A stretch of 39,522 bases of DNA from Streptomyces hilarionis (GCF_024539675.1 NZ_JAHHIT010000090.1:1-39522), one strand, 5' to 3'. Counted from the first letter of the stretch, positions 21,749 through 29,623 are shown. The notes: generated by a model from the letters alone, not told the origin. Numbers and translations: made by a program.

Positions 21749-24538
21749 CTACCGGTGCGAGGTGAACTCCACGACCTGCTGGAAGGTGGGACGGTTCTGC
21801 CAGCTGATGTTGCCGTGCTTGATGCCGCCCAGCGTGCGCTGGACGATCGAGTCGGCGCACCACTGGTTGCCCGCCGCGCACAGGGTGTCGCCCGGGTAGA
21901 CCTGGGCCGCGGTCTTGCCGGCCGCCGTCTTCAGGGTGCTGATCAGGACGTCACGGCAGCCGCTCAGGGTGCCGCCGCCGCAGTACTTCCGCGTCAGCCC
22001 GCCCTGGACCGACTCGCCGAGCACCGCGCGCACGTCCTTGTCGACATAGCTCCACCAGCCGTACTGGAAGGAGCTTCCGGCGTGCGACCCGGTCGGGCCG
22101 TGGGCAGCGGACGGGGCCTCGTCCACGGGCAGGTTGGCGGTGAACGCGCTGTACAGGTCGGCGCCGAGGCCGGGTTCGAACTCGGCCTTCACCAGCAGCG
22201 GCCACCAGGCGTCCAGGATGCGGATCGCGTCGGCGTCGGCGTACGTCTTGGAGCCGGCCGACGTCTCGGTGCGTCTGCCGCCCGCCGTGAGCCAGGTCTG
22301 GAGCTTGGTCACCGCGGCCGCGGCGGCGGAGTCGGTGACCGGGGAGCTGTTGACCACCTTCAGCAGGTCGGGCAGCACGTCCTCGGCCCGCAGGTCGACG
22401 AGCGCCGCCTCCGCCATCGCCTTCGTCAGCGCGGCGCGGGTGACGCCGCCGGCGGCGACCAGCTTCCTCACCCGGTCCTCGAGGAGGTTGCCGCGGTGCA
22501 CGGAGCCGTCGCCCCACGAGGCCGTGGCGTAGTCCTTGGCCTGCTTGTTGTTCCAGGAGACGTAGTAGTCCTGGTCGACGGAGTTGGGGTGGGCCGAAGG
22601 GGGCGTGTACGCGGCCGTGTTGGTGGCCGGGACCCAGTTCTTCCACTCGTACGCGGCCTGCGCCCAGACGGGGAACTCGGCGTCGACGCCGTTCGCGCGC
22701 ACCGGGTTGTCGCCGCTGTTGTAGTAGGCCGTGTGGGAGGAGTCCGCGTAGAACCAGTTGAAGGTGTAGTTGATGTGCTGCACCGCGCTCTGGAAGGTCT
22801 GCGGGCTCTTGACGTAGTCCGGGTCGTTCAGCATCTGGAAGCCGATGATCGAGTCGGCCTCGTGCATGAACGACGAGCGCAGGGTCGTGTAGGCGACCTT
22901 CTTGCCGCCGACGGTCGCCCGGTACTGCACGGGGCCGTACTTGGTGCGGTAGACGCGCATCGTGTACGAGCCGGCCGCCGTCCCGTCGGCGGTGGTCGGC
23001 TTCCAGGCGTTCTTCTGCTCGACGACGTCCATGGCGGTGCAGACGCCGTGGAAGAGGTAGTGGTAGTCGTCCTGGCACAGCTCGACCGCGTAGGAGTCGA
23101 TGATGTCCTGGCCGGACGTCGTGGCGCTCCACGCGTAGTCCTGGCCGCGGCCGAGCTCGACGTACATGCTCAGGCCCGCGAAGGAGGCGCCGCGGGCGCT
23201 CAGGCCCGGCCCCTGGATCTCCTGGAGCATGAGCAGCTGGGGGGCGAAGTAGCCGGTCTGCGGGCCGAACACGGCGATCGGGTGTCCGCTCGCGGTCGAT
23301 CTGCCGCTCACCACCAGGGCGTTGGACATGCCGCGCCGGGCCGATGTGAGGGCGGACGCGGTGGCCGCCGCGGCGGCGGCGCCGGCGCTCTGGTCGCCGC
23401 CGGTGCCCGCGGCGTCGTAGACGAGCGGCTGCGTGGTCACCGAACCGTCGTCGGGCAGCGCCTCGCCCTGTGCGTCGGCGGGCTTGGCGGCGTATGGGAA
23501 GCTCTCGCCGTTGTGGACGGTGAGGACGGCCTCGGGGTCGTTGCGCTCGCGGAACGCCTCCCAGACCTGGGTGCCCTGCTCGACGCCGTACTTCTCCTGC
23601 GCGGCGAGCAGCGAGACGGCGTTGTCGACCTCGCCGCCGCCGCCGGAGCCGAAGAGCGAGCCGATGACCGAGGCCAGCGCCACCAGGTCGGTGATCTTGA
23701 AGTGGTCGATGGTGCCGGCGTTGGTGATTGAGTCCTTGTGGCCGGTGAGGACGTATTCACCGGGGAAGTAGCGGCCGCTGTCCGAGGCGTCGATGTAGGC
23801 GTTGATGCCGGCCAGGTAGGCGTCCGCGTCCGCGAGGGCCTGCTGGCCGCGGGCGCCGTTGGCCGCGACGGCGTTGTCGATCTGGGCCTGGAGGTCCGCC
23901 TCGGTGTACGGAGCGTTGCGCCAGAACTGCTGTTCCAGGCCCTGGTTGGAGGGCGCGCCGCCGGCGAAGGCGGTGAGCTGGCCGCGTCCGACGTGGCGGA
24001 AGACGTCCATGAGCCAGAGCCGGTCCTGGGCGGCGGCGTACCCGGCGCCGAACTCGGTGCCGTACCGGGTGGTGCCGGTGATGTGCGGGACGCCCGTCTT
24101 CTTGTCGCGGACGATCGTCACGTCGCCGCGGCCCGCCGGCTTCAGGGTGGAGGCGACTTGATCGGAGGGGACGCCGAAGGACGCGTCGTTGAAGAAGGTG
24201 TTGATCGTCGCGTTGGTGAGGGTGGGATAGCCCTTGGCGAGGTTGGCGTAGGGGCCGAGCTGGTCCTCGGCGTGGTCGGGCTGGGTTCCGAAAGCCTGGT
24301 TGAGCAGGACCTGGGCGAGCGTGGCGTTGCCGTTCTCGCCCGGCGGCAGGATGTCGGAACACTGGCCGCCGCAGTAGTCGTTCGACGCGGTGGCCGTTCC
24401 GGTGGCGGCCGCCACTTGGGTGATCGGCGACAGAAGACCTGCGATCAGCGCGCATACGGAGGCTGTCTTCAGGAACCCGGGGAATCTGCCGGGAGTTCTC
24501 AGTCTGTCGAGGGTGTTGCGGGGGGTTCGCCGTGGCAT
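21749..24538 (-). CDS. Secreted penicillin acylase-family Ntn hydrolase
   Basis: 929 residues from ATG 24538 with GGAGCAG upstream. The N-terminus has basic residues (MPRRTPRNTLDRLR), a hydrophobic core (TASVCALIAGLLSPITQV) and a likely AxA-type cleavage near AAATGTATA, so it is exported. Family proteins are proenzymes, cleaved to expose an N-terminal serine. The conserved GMSNALVVSG places the nucleophile at Ser405, giving an alpha chain of about 360-370 and a beta chain of about 525 residues. The alpha-chain motif GYAAAQDRLWLMDVFRHVGRG, split over two stretches, is typical. Substrates range over penicillins, acyl-homoserine lactones and acylated lipopeptides (echinocandin/daptomycin acylases); which applies here is unknown. 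It is monocistronic. Confidence 0.92.
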   Translation of the reverse strand: MPRRTPRNTLDRLRTPGRFPGFLKTASVCALIAGLLSPITQVAAATGTATASNDYCGGQCSDILPPGENGNATLAQVLLNQAFGTQPDHAEDQLGPYANLAKGYPTLTNATINTFFNDASFGVPSDQVASTLKPAGRGDVTIVRDKKTGVPHITGTTRYGTEFGAGYAAAQDRLWLMDVFRHVGRGQLTAFAGGAPSNQGLEQQFWRNAPYTEADLQAQIDNAVAANGARGQQALADADAYLAGINAYIDASDSGRYFPGEYVLTGHKDSITNAGTIDHFKITDLVALASVIGSLFGSGGGGEVDNAVSLLAAQEKYGVEQGTQVWEAFRERNDPEAVLTVHNGESFPYAAKPADAQGEALPDDGSVTTQPLVYDAAGTGGDQSAGAAAAAATASALTSARRGMSNALVVSGRSTASGHPIAVFGPQTGYFAPQLLMLQEIQGPGLSARGASFAGLSMYVELGRGQDYAWSATTSGQDIIDSYAVELCQDDYHYLFHGVCTAMDVVEQKNAWKPTTADGTAAGSYTMRVYRTKYGPVQYRATVGGKKVAYTTLRSSFMHEADSIIGFQMLNDPDYVKSPQTFQSAVQHINYTFNWFYADSSHTAYYNSGDNPVRANGVDAEFPVWAQAAYEWKNWVPATNTAAYTPPSAHPNSVDQDYYVSWNNKQAKDYATASWGDGSVHRGNLLEDRVRKLVAAGGVTRAALTKAMAEAALVDLRAEDVLPDLLKVVNSSPVTDSAAAAAVTKLQTWLTAGGRRTETSAGSKTYADADAIRILDAWWPLLVKAEFEPGLGADLYSAFTANLPVDEAPSAAHGPTGSHAGSSFQYGWWSYVDKDVRAVLGESVQGGLTRKYCGGGTLSGCRDVLISTLKTAAGKTAAQVYPGDTLCAAGNQWCADSIVQRTLGGIKHGNISWQNRPTFQQVVEFTSHR

Positions 24539-24747
24539 CGGCTGCTCCTAGCGATGGGGGTGGCCGGAAGGTTACCGCCGGTAGCACCGGGATTTGAAGA
24601 TGAACAAGCGTCAAGTTTTCGACTGGGGGAGGGCATCGGAGATCGGAGGGAGCCGAATGGCATGTCGATACGTCCATTCGACGACGTCCGTACGACGACG
24701 CCGAAGTGACCGAAGTACAGGTGCAGATGTGACGGAGGTGCAAGGCG
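24539..24747. other. Divergent region between acylase and zinc-ribbon protein
   Basis: 209 bp without a gene. It contains the palindrome TACCGCCGGTA (24573-24583), a 13-bp sequence (24578-24590) found inverted at the acylase 3' end, and the 14-bp tandem repeat at 24670-24697. AT-rich TCAAGTTTTCGA near 24610 may belong to a promoter, but I cannot assign boxes with confidence. GGAGG precedes the ATG at 24748. Confidence 0.45.
24670..24697. repeat. 14-bp tandem direct repeat
   Basis: ACGTCCATTCGACG (24670-24683) is followed directly by ACGTCCGTACGACG (24684-24697), 12 of 14 identical. It lies 51 bp before the start of the 200-aa gene and could be a direct-repeat binding site. Confidence 0.5.
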
Positions 24748-25350
24748 ATGGCCGGTTTCCGGAGTCTGGCGAGACAGGTGCGGGACCCGCGGTGCGATCT
24801 GGCGCTGCGGCGCTACTCACTGCGCAAGTGCCTGGAGAGGTTCGCCCCCTACGGACACAGGGCGACCTGGGACCACCTGTGCTCCCGGGCCGGGTTCGGT
24901 CCGCAGGACCGCTCCCCCGACCCTGCGCGGCTCGTGGCCGCGTTGGACGAACTGGAGGAGGCCCGGGCCGTCTGGCTCGCCTACGAGGCCGAGTTCGCCG
25001 AGCGCCGCAGGAAGGAGAAGCACGACGGGCTGCGCAGGCCCGGCACCGTGGACGACTGGCACCGGCTGACCTGGGGCGGTTTCGGCGTCGCGTGGTGCGA
25101 CGACCCGCGGGTCCACCCCCGTGAGCCGCTGGCCGAGGTGCTGCGCAGGCTGATCGCCGCGCTGGAGCGCGCGCCGGGCGCCGTCTGCCCGGTGTGCGGC
25201 GGCGAGGAGCTGCCCTGGAAGTACGAGCTGGACCACGAGCCCTCGGCGGGTCCGGTGTGCGCGGACTGCGGGATCCTCGTGCCGCGCCCTGTCCTCACCC
25301 CCGAGGCCCTGGCGTACGCCCGGCGTGGACGACTGCTGATGTCCGCCTGA
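24748..25350 (+). CDS. Unknown protein with C-terminal zinc ribbon
   Basis: 200 residues, start ATG 24748 after GGAGGTGCAAGGCG. I recognise no enzyme. The N-terminal part is basic with Arg-rich helices (DPRCDLALRRYSLRKCLERF). A central glutamate/lysine-rich helix (LEEARAVWLAYEAEFAERRR) is followed by an aromatic stretch, DDWHRLTWGGFGVAWCDDP. The C-terminus has CPVCGGEELPW and, about 20 residues later, CADCG, a four-cysteine zinc ribbon that could bind nucleic acid or protein. It appears to stand alone; the next gene starts 130 nt later. Confidence 0.7.
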   Translation: MAGFRSLARQVRDPRCDLALRRYSLRKCLERFAPYGHRATWDHLCSRAGFGPQDRSPDPARLVAALDELEEARAVWLAYEAEFAERRRKEKHDGLRRPGTVDDWHRLTWGGFGVAWCDDPRVHPREPLAEVLRRLIAALERAPGAVCPVCGGEELPWKYELDHEPSAGPVCADCGILVPRPVLTPEALAYARRGRLLMSA

Positions 25351-25479
25351 GACACGGGGCGGGGCGAGCAGCACGGCGGGGTGGTGCGCCGGGGGTTGCG
25401 CGCCTCCCTGTTCCGCCGCCCCGCTCGGGGGCGGCGGTCGCCACGGTCCGTTGTCGGCGGCGGGTGTCACCATCGGGGC

Positions 25480-26190
25480 ATGGTGCAGGTCTGTCTGAAC
25501 GGAACCCGGGGAGCGGCGGACGGCGCGGTCGTGCCGCTGACGCCCGAGGCGCTGGCCGAGTCGGCGGCGCGGGCCGTCGCCGCGGGGGCCACCGACGTCC
25601 ATGTCCACCCCAGGACGCCCTGCGGACGGGACTCGGTCGCGCCGCGCGTGGTGGCGGCCGCTCTCGACGCGATCCGGGCGCGGGTGGCGGTGCCGGTCGG
25701 CGTCACCACGGGCGCCTGGGCGGAGCCGGACCCCGCGCGGCGGCTCGCCCGGGTGCGCGACTGGACGGCGCTGCCCGACCACGCCTCGGTGAACTGGCAC
25801 GAGCCGGGCGCGGAGGAACTGGCGGCCGCCCTGATGGAGCGGGGCGTCGGCGTGGAGGCCGGCATCTGGTCGGGAACGGACGGCGCGGCCCGGTTCGCGG
25901 CCTCTCCGCTCGGCCCGGGCGTGCTGCGGGTGCTCGCGGAGGTGACGGACACCGTCGAGGAGACGGCCGCGGCGACCGCGCGCGCTCTCCTGGCCGAACT
26001 GGGGCCGGCGTTCGGCCGCCCCGTGCTGCTGCACGGGGAGGACGGCGGGGCCTGGCCGGTGCTGCGGCTGGCGCGACGCCTCGGGCTGGCCGCCCGCGTC
26101 GGGCTGGAGGACACGCTGTACCTGCCGGACGGGCGACGGGCCGCGTCCAACGCCGAGTTGGTGGCGCGGGCGGTGGCCCTGCACGGGTGA
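25480..26190 (+). CDS. BKACE-family (DUF849) beta-keto acid cleavage enzyme, short form
   Basis: 236 residues. VHVHPR (about 39-44) provides the paired metal-binding histidines of the 3-keto-5-aminohexanoate cleavage family. The barrel continues with VPVGVTTGAW, SVNWHEPGAEEL, GVEAGIWSGTD and GLEDTLYLPDGR...SNAELV, all family-typical. The usual reaction condenses a beta-keto acid with acetyl-CoA to give acetoacetate and a new acyl-CoA; the side-chain specificity is unknown. It is shorter than Kce (about 270-310), lacking part of the N-terminal extension. ATG 25480 is chosen because the family's opening VCLNG follows directly; the earlier in-frame start at 25381 encodes unrelated basic sequence. 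Confidence 0.85.
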   Translation: MVQVCLNGTRGAADGAVVPLTPEALAESAARAVAAGATDVHVHPRTPCGRDSVAPRVVAAALDAIRARVAVPVGVTTGAWAEPDPARRLARVRDWTALPDHASVNWHEPGAEELAAALMERGVGVEAGIWSGTDGAARFAASPLGPGVLRVLAEVTDTVEETAAATARALLAELGPAFGRPVLLHGEDGGAWPVLRLARRLGLAARVGLEDTLYLPDGRRAASNAELVARAVALHG

Positions 26191-26440
26191 GCGCGCCCGG
26201 CACGGGTGCATCCCACGCGCGCCACGCCGGCGCGAGCCGGACGCCCGGGCGGTCCCGGGAGCCGGAACGGCTCACGTCGAGCCGGACGGCCGCCGAAGTC
26301 GGCCACGTCCTGGCGGACTTGGGCATCGGCACCCGTCGACGCTAGCAGCCGTCAATCCGGTCGCTCCACCCGTTTCCCGTGGGGACAGTAGGGCCCGATG
26401 AAACCCGAACCAGGTCCGTCGAATCCCTGAGGAGTCCCCG
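26191..26440. other. Intergenic gap before RNA ligase
   Basis: 250 bp in which I see no gene, repeat or clear promoter. GAGGAGTCCCCG immediately precedes the RNA ligase start and serves as its ribosome-binding site. Confidence 0.5.
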
Positions 26441-27508
26441 ATGTCGACGCTGCGCGTCACCGCCGAAGTGCTGACCGTCCACGAACACCCCGACGCCGAC
26501 GCCCTCGAACTGGCCCAGGTCGGCCTGTACCGGGCCGTGGTCGCCAAGGGCGCCTACCGGACCGGCGAGGCGGCCGTGTACATCCCCGAGCAGTCGGTGC
26601 TCCCCGCCGCGCTGATCGAGGAGCTGGGCCTGACCGGGCGGCTGGCGGGCAGCGGGGCGGACCGGGTCAGGGCGGTGCGGCTGCGGGGCGAGCTGTCGCA
26701 GGGGATCGTGTGCCGGCCCGAGGCGCTCGCCGACGTCGACCTCGCGCGGGCGGCGGCGCAGGGCACCGACTTCGCGGAGCGGCTCGGCATCGTCAAGTGG
26801 GTGCCGCCGATCCCGCCGACCATGAACGGCGAGGTGGAGGCCGCGCCGGAGCTGCTGCCCTGGGTCGACATCGAGAACATCCAGCGCTATCCCGCCATCT
26901 TCGAGGAGGGCGAGCCCGTCGTCGTGACCGAGAAACTGCACGGCTCCGCCTGCCTGCTGACGTACGTCGCCGAGCAGGAACGGGTGTACGTCTCCTCGAA
27001 GGGCTTCGGCGCGAGGTCGCTCGCGCTGACGGAGGACCCGCGCAACCTGTACTGGCGGGCGGTGCGCGGCCACGGCGTGCCCGAGGCGGCGGCCCGCCTC
27101 GCCGGCCGGCTCGGCGCCCGCCGGGTCGGCGTCTTCGGGGAGGTCTACGGAGCGGGCGTGCAGGACCTGACGTACGGCGCGGACGGCCGGCGCGACACGC
27201 TCGGCTACGCGGTCTTCGACGTCTGCGCGGACATCGACGGCACCGTCCGCTGGCTGGACGCGACGCGGCTGCTGGAGGGCGAACTGCCCCTGGTCCCGCG
27301 GCTGTTCGAGGGCCCCTACGACAGCGAGCGGATCCTCGGGATCGCGACCGGCCGCGAGACCGTGTCGGGACGCGCGCTGCATCTGCGCGAGGGCGTGGTG
27401 ATCCGGCCGGCCGTCGAGCGCCACAGCCCCGTGACCGGGGGCAGGGCGATCGCCAAGGCGGTCAGCGGGGCCTATCTGACGCGCAAGGGCGGCACCGAGT
27501 ACGAGTGA
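26441..27508 (+). CDS. ATP-dependent RNA ligase, Rnl5/DraRnl type
   Basis: 355 residues. The nucleotidyltransferase motifs are complete: motif I EKLHGSA with adenylated lysine Lys165, SSKGFGARS after it, motif IIIa FGEVYG, motif IV EGVVIRP (Glu317) and motif V AIAKAVS with lysines. A domain of about 130 residues precedes motif I, as in Deinococcus RNA ligase DraRnl (Rnl5), where an N-terminal OB fold helps seal RNA 3'-OH/5'-PO4 nicks in duplexes. The lysine motif KLHGS and the N-terminal domain distinguish it from DNA ligases. No RtcB, kinase-phosphatase or methyltransferase partner is adjacent. A role in RNA repair is family-based inference. Confidence 0.88.
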   Translation: MSTLRVTAEVLTVHEHPDADALELAQVGLYRAVVAKGAYRTGEAAVYIPEQSVLPAALIEELGLTGRLAGSGADRVRAVRLRGELSQGIVCRPEALADVDLARAAAQGTDFAERLGIVKWVPPIPPTMNGEVEAAPELLPWVDIENIQRYPAIFEEGEPVVVTEKLHGSACLLTYVAEQERVYVSSKGFGARSLALTEDPRNLYWRAVRGHGVPEAAARLAGRLGARRVGVFGEVYGAGVQDLTYGADGRRDTLGYAVFDVCADIDGTVRWLDATRLLEGELPLVPRLFEGPYDSERILGIATGRETVSGRALHLREGVVIRPAVERHSPVTGGRAIAKAVSGAYLTRKGGTEYE

Positions 27509-27510
27509 GG

Positions 27511-27550
27511 CCGCGGGGGCGTCCGCCGGGCGCGCGGGAGGCGCCCGCGG
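27511..27550. terminator. Possible terminator between convergent RNA ligase and soxR genes
   Basis: CCGCGGGGGC (27511-27520) and GCGCCCGCGG (27541-27550) pair at 9 of 10 positions across a 20-nt loop. Its position just after the ligase stop fits a terminator, but composition bias makes chance pairing likely. Confidence 0.35.
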
Positions 27551-27577
27551 GGCCGTCCCGGTGCGGGAAGGGCCGGC

Positions 27578-28066
27578 TCAGCGGTCCCCGCCCGCACGGT
27601 CGTCCGGCTGCGTGCGCTGCGCCATCAGCCGCGAGCCGGAGGCCCGTCGGCCGAAGGCGTCGTCGGGGTTGGACAGGACACAGGTCGCCAGGGACAGACA
27701 GCCGCAGCCGATGCAGTCGGTGAGGTGGTCCCGCAGGCGGTTGAGCTGCCGTATCCGCTCGTCCAGCTCGGCGCGCCACGCCCGGGAGAGGCGGGCCCAG
27801 TCCTCACGGGTCGGGGTCCGCTCCTCCGGAAGCTCGGCCAGGGCGTCGCGGATCGTGGCCAGCGGGATGCCGACCCGCTGCGCCGCACGGACGAAGGCCA
27901 CGCGGCGCAGCGCGTCCCGGTGGTAGCGGCGCTGGTTGCCGGCCGTGCGGCGGCTGCTGATCAGGCCCTTGGACTCGTAGAAGTGCAGGGCGGACACCGC
28001 GGCGCCGCTGCGCGCGGCGAGCTGACCGACCGTGAGCTCGTGGATCTTCTCGGGAATCTGCGGCAC
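27578..28066 (-). CDS. soxR: SoxR, [2Fe-2S] redox-sensing MerR-family regulator
   Basis: 162 residues from GTG 28066. The N-terminal MerR helix-turn-helix starts HELTVGQLAARSGAAVSALH, followed by a dimerisation helix (REDWARLSRAWRAELDERIR). The sensor motif CIGCGCLSLATC has the CX2CXCX5C spacing that binds a [2Fe-2S] cluster. In Streptomyces SoxR responds to redox-active secondary metabolites rather than mainly to superoxide, and its targets lie elsewhere. No SoxR box (CCTCAAG-type palindrome) is visible in its own upstream region or elsewhere that I noticed in the window. Divergent from the MaoC gene. Confidence 0.95.
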   Translation of the reverse strand: MPQIPEKIHELTVGQLAARSGAAVSALHFYESKGLISSRRTAGNQRRYHRDALRRVAFVRAAQRVGIPLATIRDALAELPEERTPTREDWARLSRAWRAELDERIRQLNRLRDHLTDCIGCGCLSLATCVLSNPDDAFGRRASGSRLMAQRTQPDDRAGGDR

Positions 28067-28103
28067 CCCTCGAACCCTACCCACCCGTGCGCCGCCGGGT
28101 CCG

Positions 28104-28132
28104 TTGACAACGACCCGCCGGCGGACCATGCT
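28104..28132 (+). promoter_or_regulatory. Candidate promoter of the MaoC gene
   Basis: TTGACA (28104-28109) is a perfect -35 match; 17 nt later CATGCT (28127-28132) is a weak -10. The -10 overlaps the operator at 28131-28146, a layout suited to repression. Confidence 0.5.
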
Positions 28133-28146
28133 AAGCAGTCGCTTAG
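28131..28146. promoter_or_regulatory. Candidate operator of TetR 28680-29306 (site 2a)
   Basis: CTAAGC-AGTC-GCTTAG: perfect 6-bp arms with a 4-nt spacer, 51 bp upstream of the MaoC start. The same arms (one change) recur at 29356-29371 in front of the TetR gene. Confidence 0.7.
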
Positions 28147-28196
28147 ACCTATGGCACGGTGACATGGGCAGCTGGTGACGCGAGAGGGCCGCAAAC

Positions 28197-28658
28197 ATGG
28201 CAGAGCCGAGGATCTTCACGTCCGTCGACGACCTGAAGGCGGCGGTGGGCGAGCAGTTGGGGCACACCGACTGGGTCGAGGTCGACCAGAAGCGGATCGA
28301 CCTGTTCGCGGAGGCCACCGGCGACCACCAGTGGATCCACGTCGACCCGGAGAAGGCCGCCGCCGGCCCCTTCGGCACGACCATCGCGCACGGCTATCTG
28401 ACCCTCTCCCTGCTGCCGCTCTTCGGCCCGCAGCTGATCACGGTCGAGAACGTGAAGATGGGCGTCAACTACGGGACGAACAAGGTCCGTTTCCCGGCCC
28501 CCGTCCCGGTGGGCTCGCGGCTGCGCGCGACCGCGGCGATCACCGGCGTCGAGGACGTCACCGGCGGCGTCCAGGTCTCCGTCGCCTTCACCGTGGAGCG
28601 CGAGGGCGGCGACAAGCCGGTGTGCGTGGCGGAGTCGGTGTCGCGGTACTACCTCTGA
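28197..28658 (+). CDS. MaoC-family (R)-specific enoyl-CoA hydratase
   Basis: 153 residues, a single hot-dog domain. The hydratase-2 motif FAEATGDHQWIHVDPEKA gives the catalytic pair Asp43 and His48, followed by GTTIAHGYLTLSLLP. Proteins of this size act as dimers, hydrating trans-2-enoyl-CoA to (R)-3-hydroxyacyl-CoA. It is divergent from soxR and convergent with a TetR gene; matched operators before this gene and that TetR gene make this hydratase its likely main target. Confidence 0.92.
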   Translation: MAEPRIFTSVDDLKAAVGEQLGHTDWVEVDQKRIDLFAEATGDHQWIHVDPEKAAAGPFGTTIAHGYLTLSLLPLFGPQLITVENVKMGVNYGTNKVRFPAPVPVGSRLRATAAITGVEDVTGGVQVSVAFTVEREGGDKPVCVAESVSRYYL

Positions 28659-28679
28659 CCGGCACGGCGGCCGGCGCGG

Positions 28680-29306
28680 CTACCTCGCCGCGCCCACCAT
28701 CCGCAGCACGAGGTCGGCGTACAGCGCGCCGACCTCGTCCGGGGTGCGGGGGCCGTCGATGTTGAACCAGCGGGCCACGTCGATGCACAGGGACAGCACG
28801 GCGAGGGTCGTGCCGTGCACGTCCGGCACGTCGAACTCGCCGTTGGCCACGCCGTCCTCGATGATGCCGCGCACCTCGGCGTCGACCTGGCGGCGCAGGT
28901 CGAGGATCTCGGCGCGGGCCTCGGGGCCGAGCGCGTCCAGTTCGTACTGGACGACCCGTGCCGTGGTGCGCCGCCCGGCGTGCCAGCGGACGAAGGAGCC
29001 GACCGCCTCGGCGAGGCGCCGGGTGGCGTCGCCCTCCCCGGCGGCCGCCGTGCGCAGGATGTCCAGGGCGCGGTCGTGGCCGATCCGGCTGATGCGGTGG
29101 AGCAGCTCTTCCTTGGTCTTGTAGTGGATGTAGAGGGCCGCCGGGCTCATGCCGGCACGGCCCGCGATGTCGCGGGTCGTCGTCGCGTGGTAGCCGCGCT
29201 CGGCGAAGGCCTCCACGGCGGCGACCAGCAGCCGCCGGGCCGCGTCAGGGGTGACCTCGTCCCACGGCTCGATCTCGCCGCCGGCCGTCTCCTCCGCCGT
29301 ACTCAT
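28680..29306 (-). CDS. TetR-family regulator of the MaoC gene
   Basis: 208 residues from ATG 29306, preceded by GAGAGGGGCGGACGAGCG. The DNA-binding domain (about 20-70) has LLVAAVEAFAERGYHATTTR and MSPAALYIHYKTKEELLHRI. An acidic N-terminal extension (STAEETAGGEIEPWDE) precedes it. The C-terminal domain (ARVVQYELDALGPEARAEIL, LCIDVARWFNIDGP) resembles TetR regulators of acyl-CoA metabolism. Its gene ends 21 nt from the convergent MaoC gene. An operator-like CTGAGC-N4-GCTTAG lies 50 bp upstream of its start. Confidence 0.88.
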   Translation of the reverse strand: MSTAEETAGGEIEPWDEVTPDAARRLLVAAVEAFAERGYHATTTRDIAGRAGMSPAALYIHYKTKEELLHRISRIGHDRALDILRTAAAGEGDATRRLAEAVGSFVRWHAGRRTTARVVQYELDALGPEARAEILDLRRQVDAEVRGIIEDGVANGEFDVPDVHGTTLAVLSLCIDVARWFNIDGPRTPDEVGALYADLVLRMVGAAR

Positions 29307-29355
29307 CGCTCGTCCGCCCCTCTCGCCGCACAGGAGCTCCACCATACAGCCGAAA

Positions 29356-29371
29356 CTGAGCGCTCGCTTAG
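29356..29371. promoter_or_regulatory. Candidate operator of TetR 28680-29306 (site 2b)
   Basis: CTGAGC-GCTC-GCTTAG has the arm and spacer pattern of 28131-28146, differing by one base in the arms. It would mediate autoregulation of the TetR gene; it also lies just beyond the 3' end of the YiaAB-like gene. Confidence 0.65.
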
Positions 29372-29380
29372 AGTGCCCGC

Positions 29381-29623
29381 TCAGAGCTTCTCGAAGGGGT
29401 TGTACACGCGCCCCGAGGCGTCCTGCCTGTCCCGGATCACCTTGGCCAGGGTGAAGGACGACGTGACGAGGTAGAGGACGGCGATCGCGAGGAAGGCGCG
29501 CACCCAGGCGTCGGCGTCCAGCTTGAAGATGCCGATGGCGGTCGCCGCCATGGCCACGGCGAAGGACGCGACCGCCTGGCCGTAGAAGGCGGCGGTGTTC
29601 TGCTTGACCGGTGTCTCGCTCAT
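29381..29623 (-). CDS. YiaA/YiaB-like two-helix membrane protein
   Basis: 80 residues from ATG 29623 with GAGG 8 nt upstream. Two membrane helices (about 12-34 and 42-62: ASFAVAMAATAIGIF, AFLAIAVLYLVTSSFTLAKV) joined by a short loop, with a charged C-terminus RDRQDASGRVYNPFEKL. This is the YiaAB domain; function is unknown. The earlier in-frame start at 29659 would add 12 basic residues without a ribosome-binding site. It lies between TetR and an acyl-CoA dehydrogenase gene on the same strand. Confidence 0.82.
   Translation of the reverse strand: MSETPVKQNTAAFYGQAVASFAVAMAATAIGIFKLDADAWVRAFLAIAVLYLVTSSFTLAKVIRDRQDASGRVYNPFEKL

Noticed and set aside
21746..23731. 661-aa plus-strand frame inside the acylase gene
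   Set aside because: Antisense to a well-supported secreted acylase; no recognisable domain.
28067..28196. SoxR box near soxR
   Set aside because: No CCTCAAG-type palindrome is present; the only strong palindrome there belongs to the TetR pattern.
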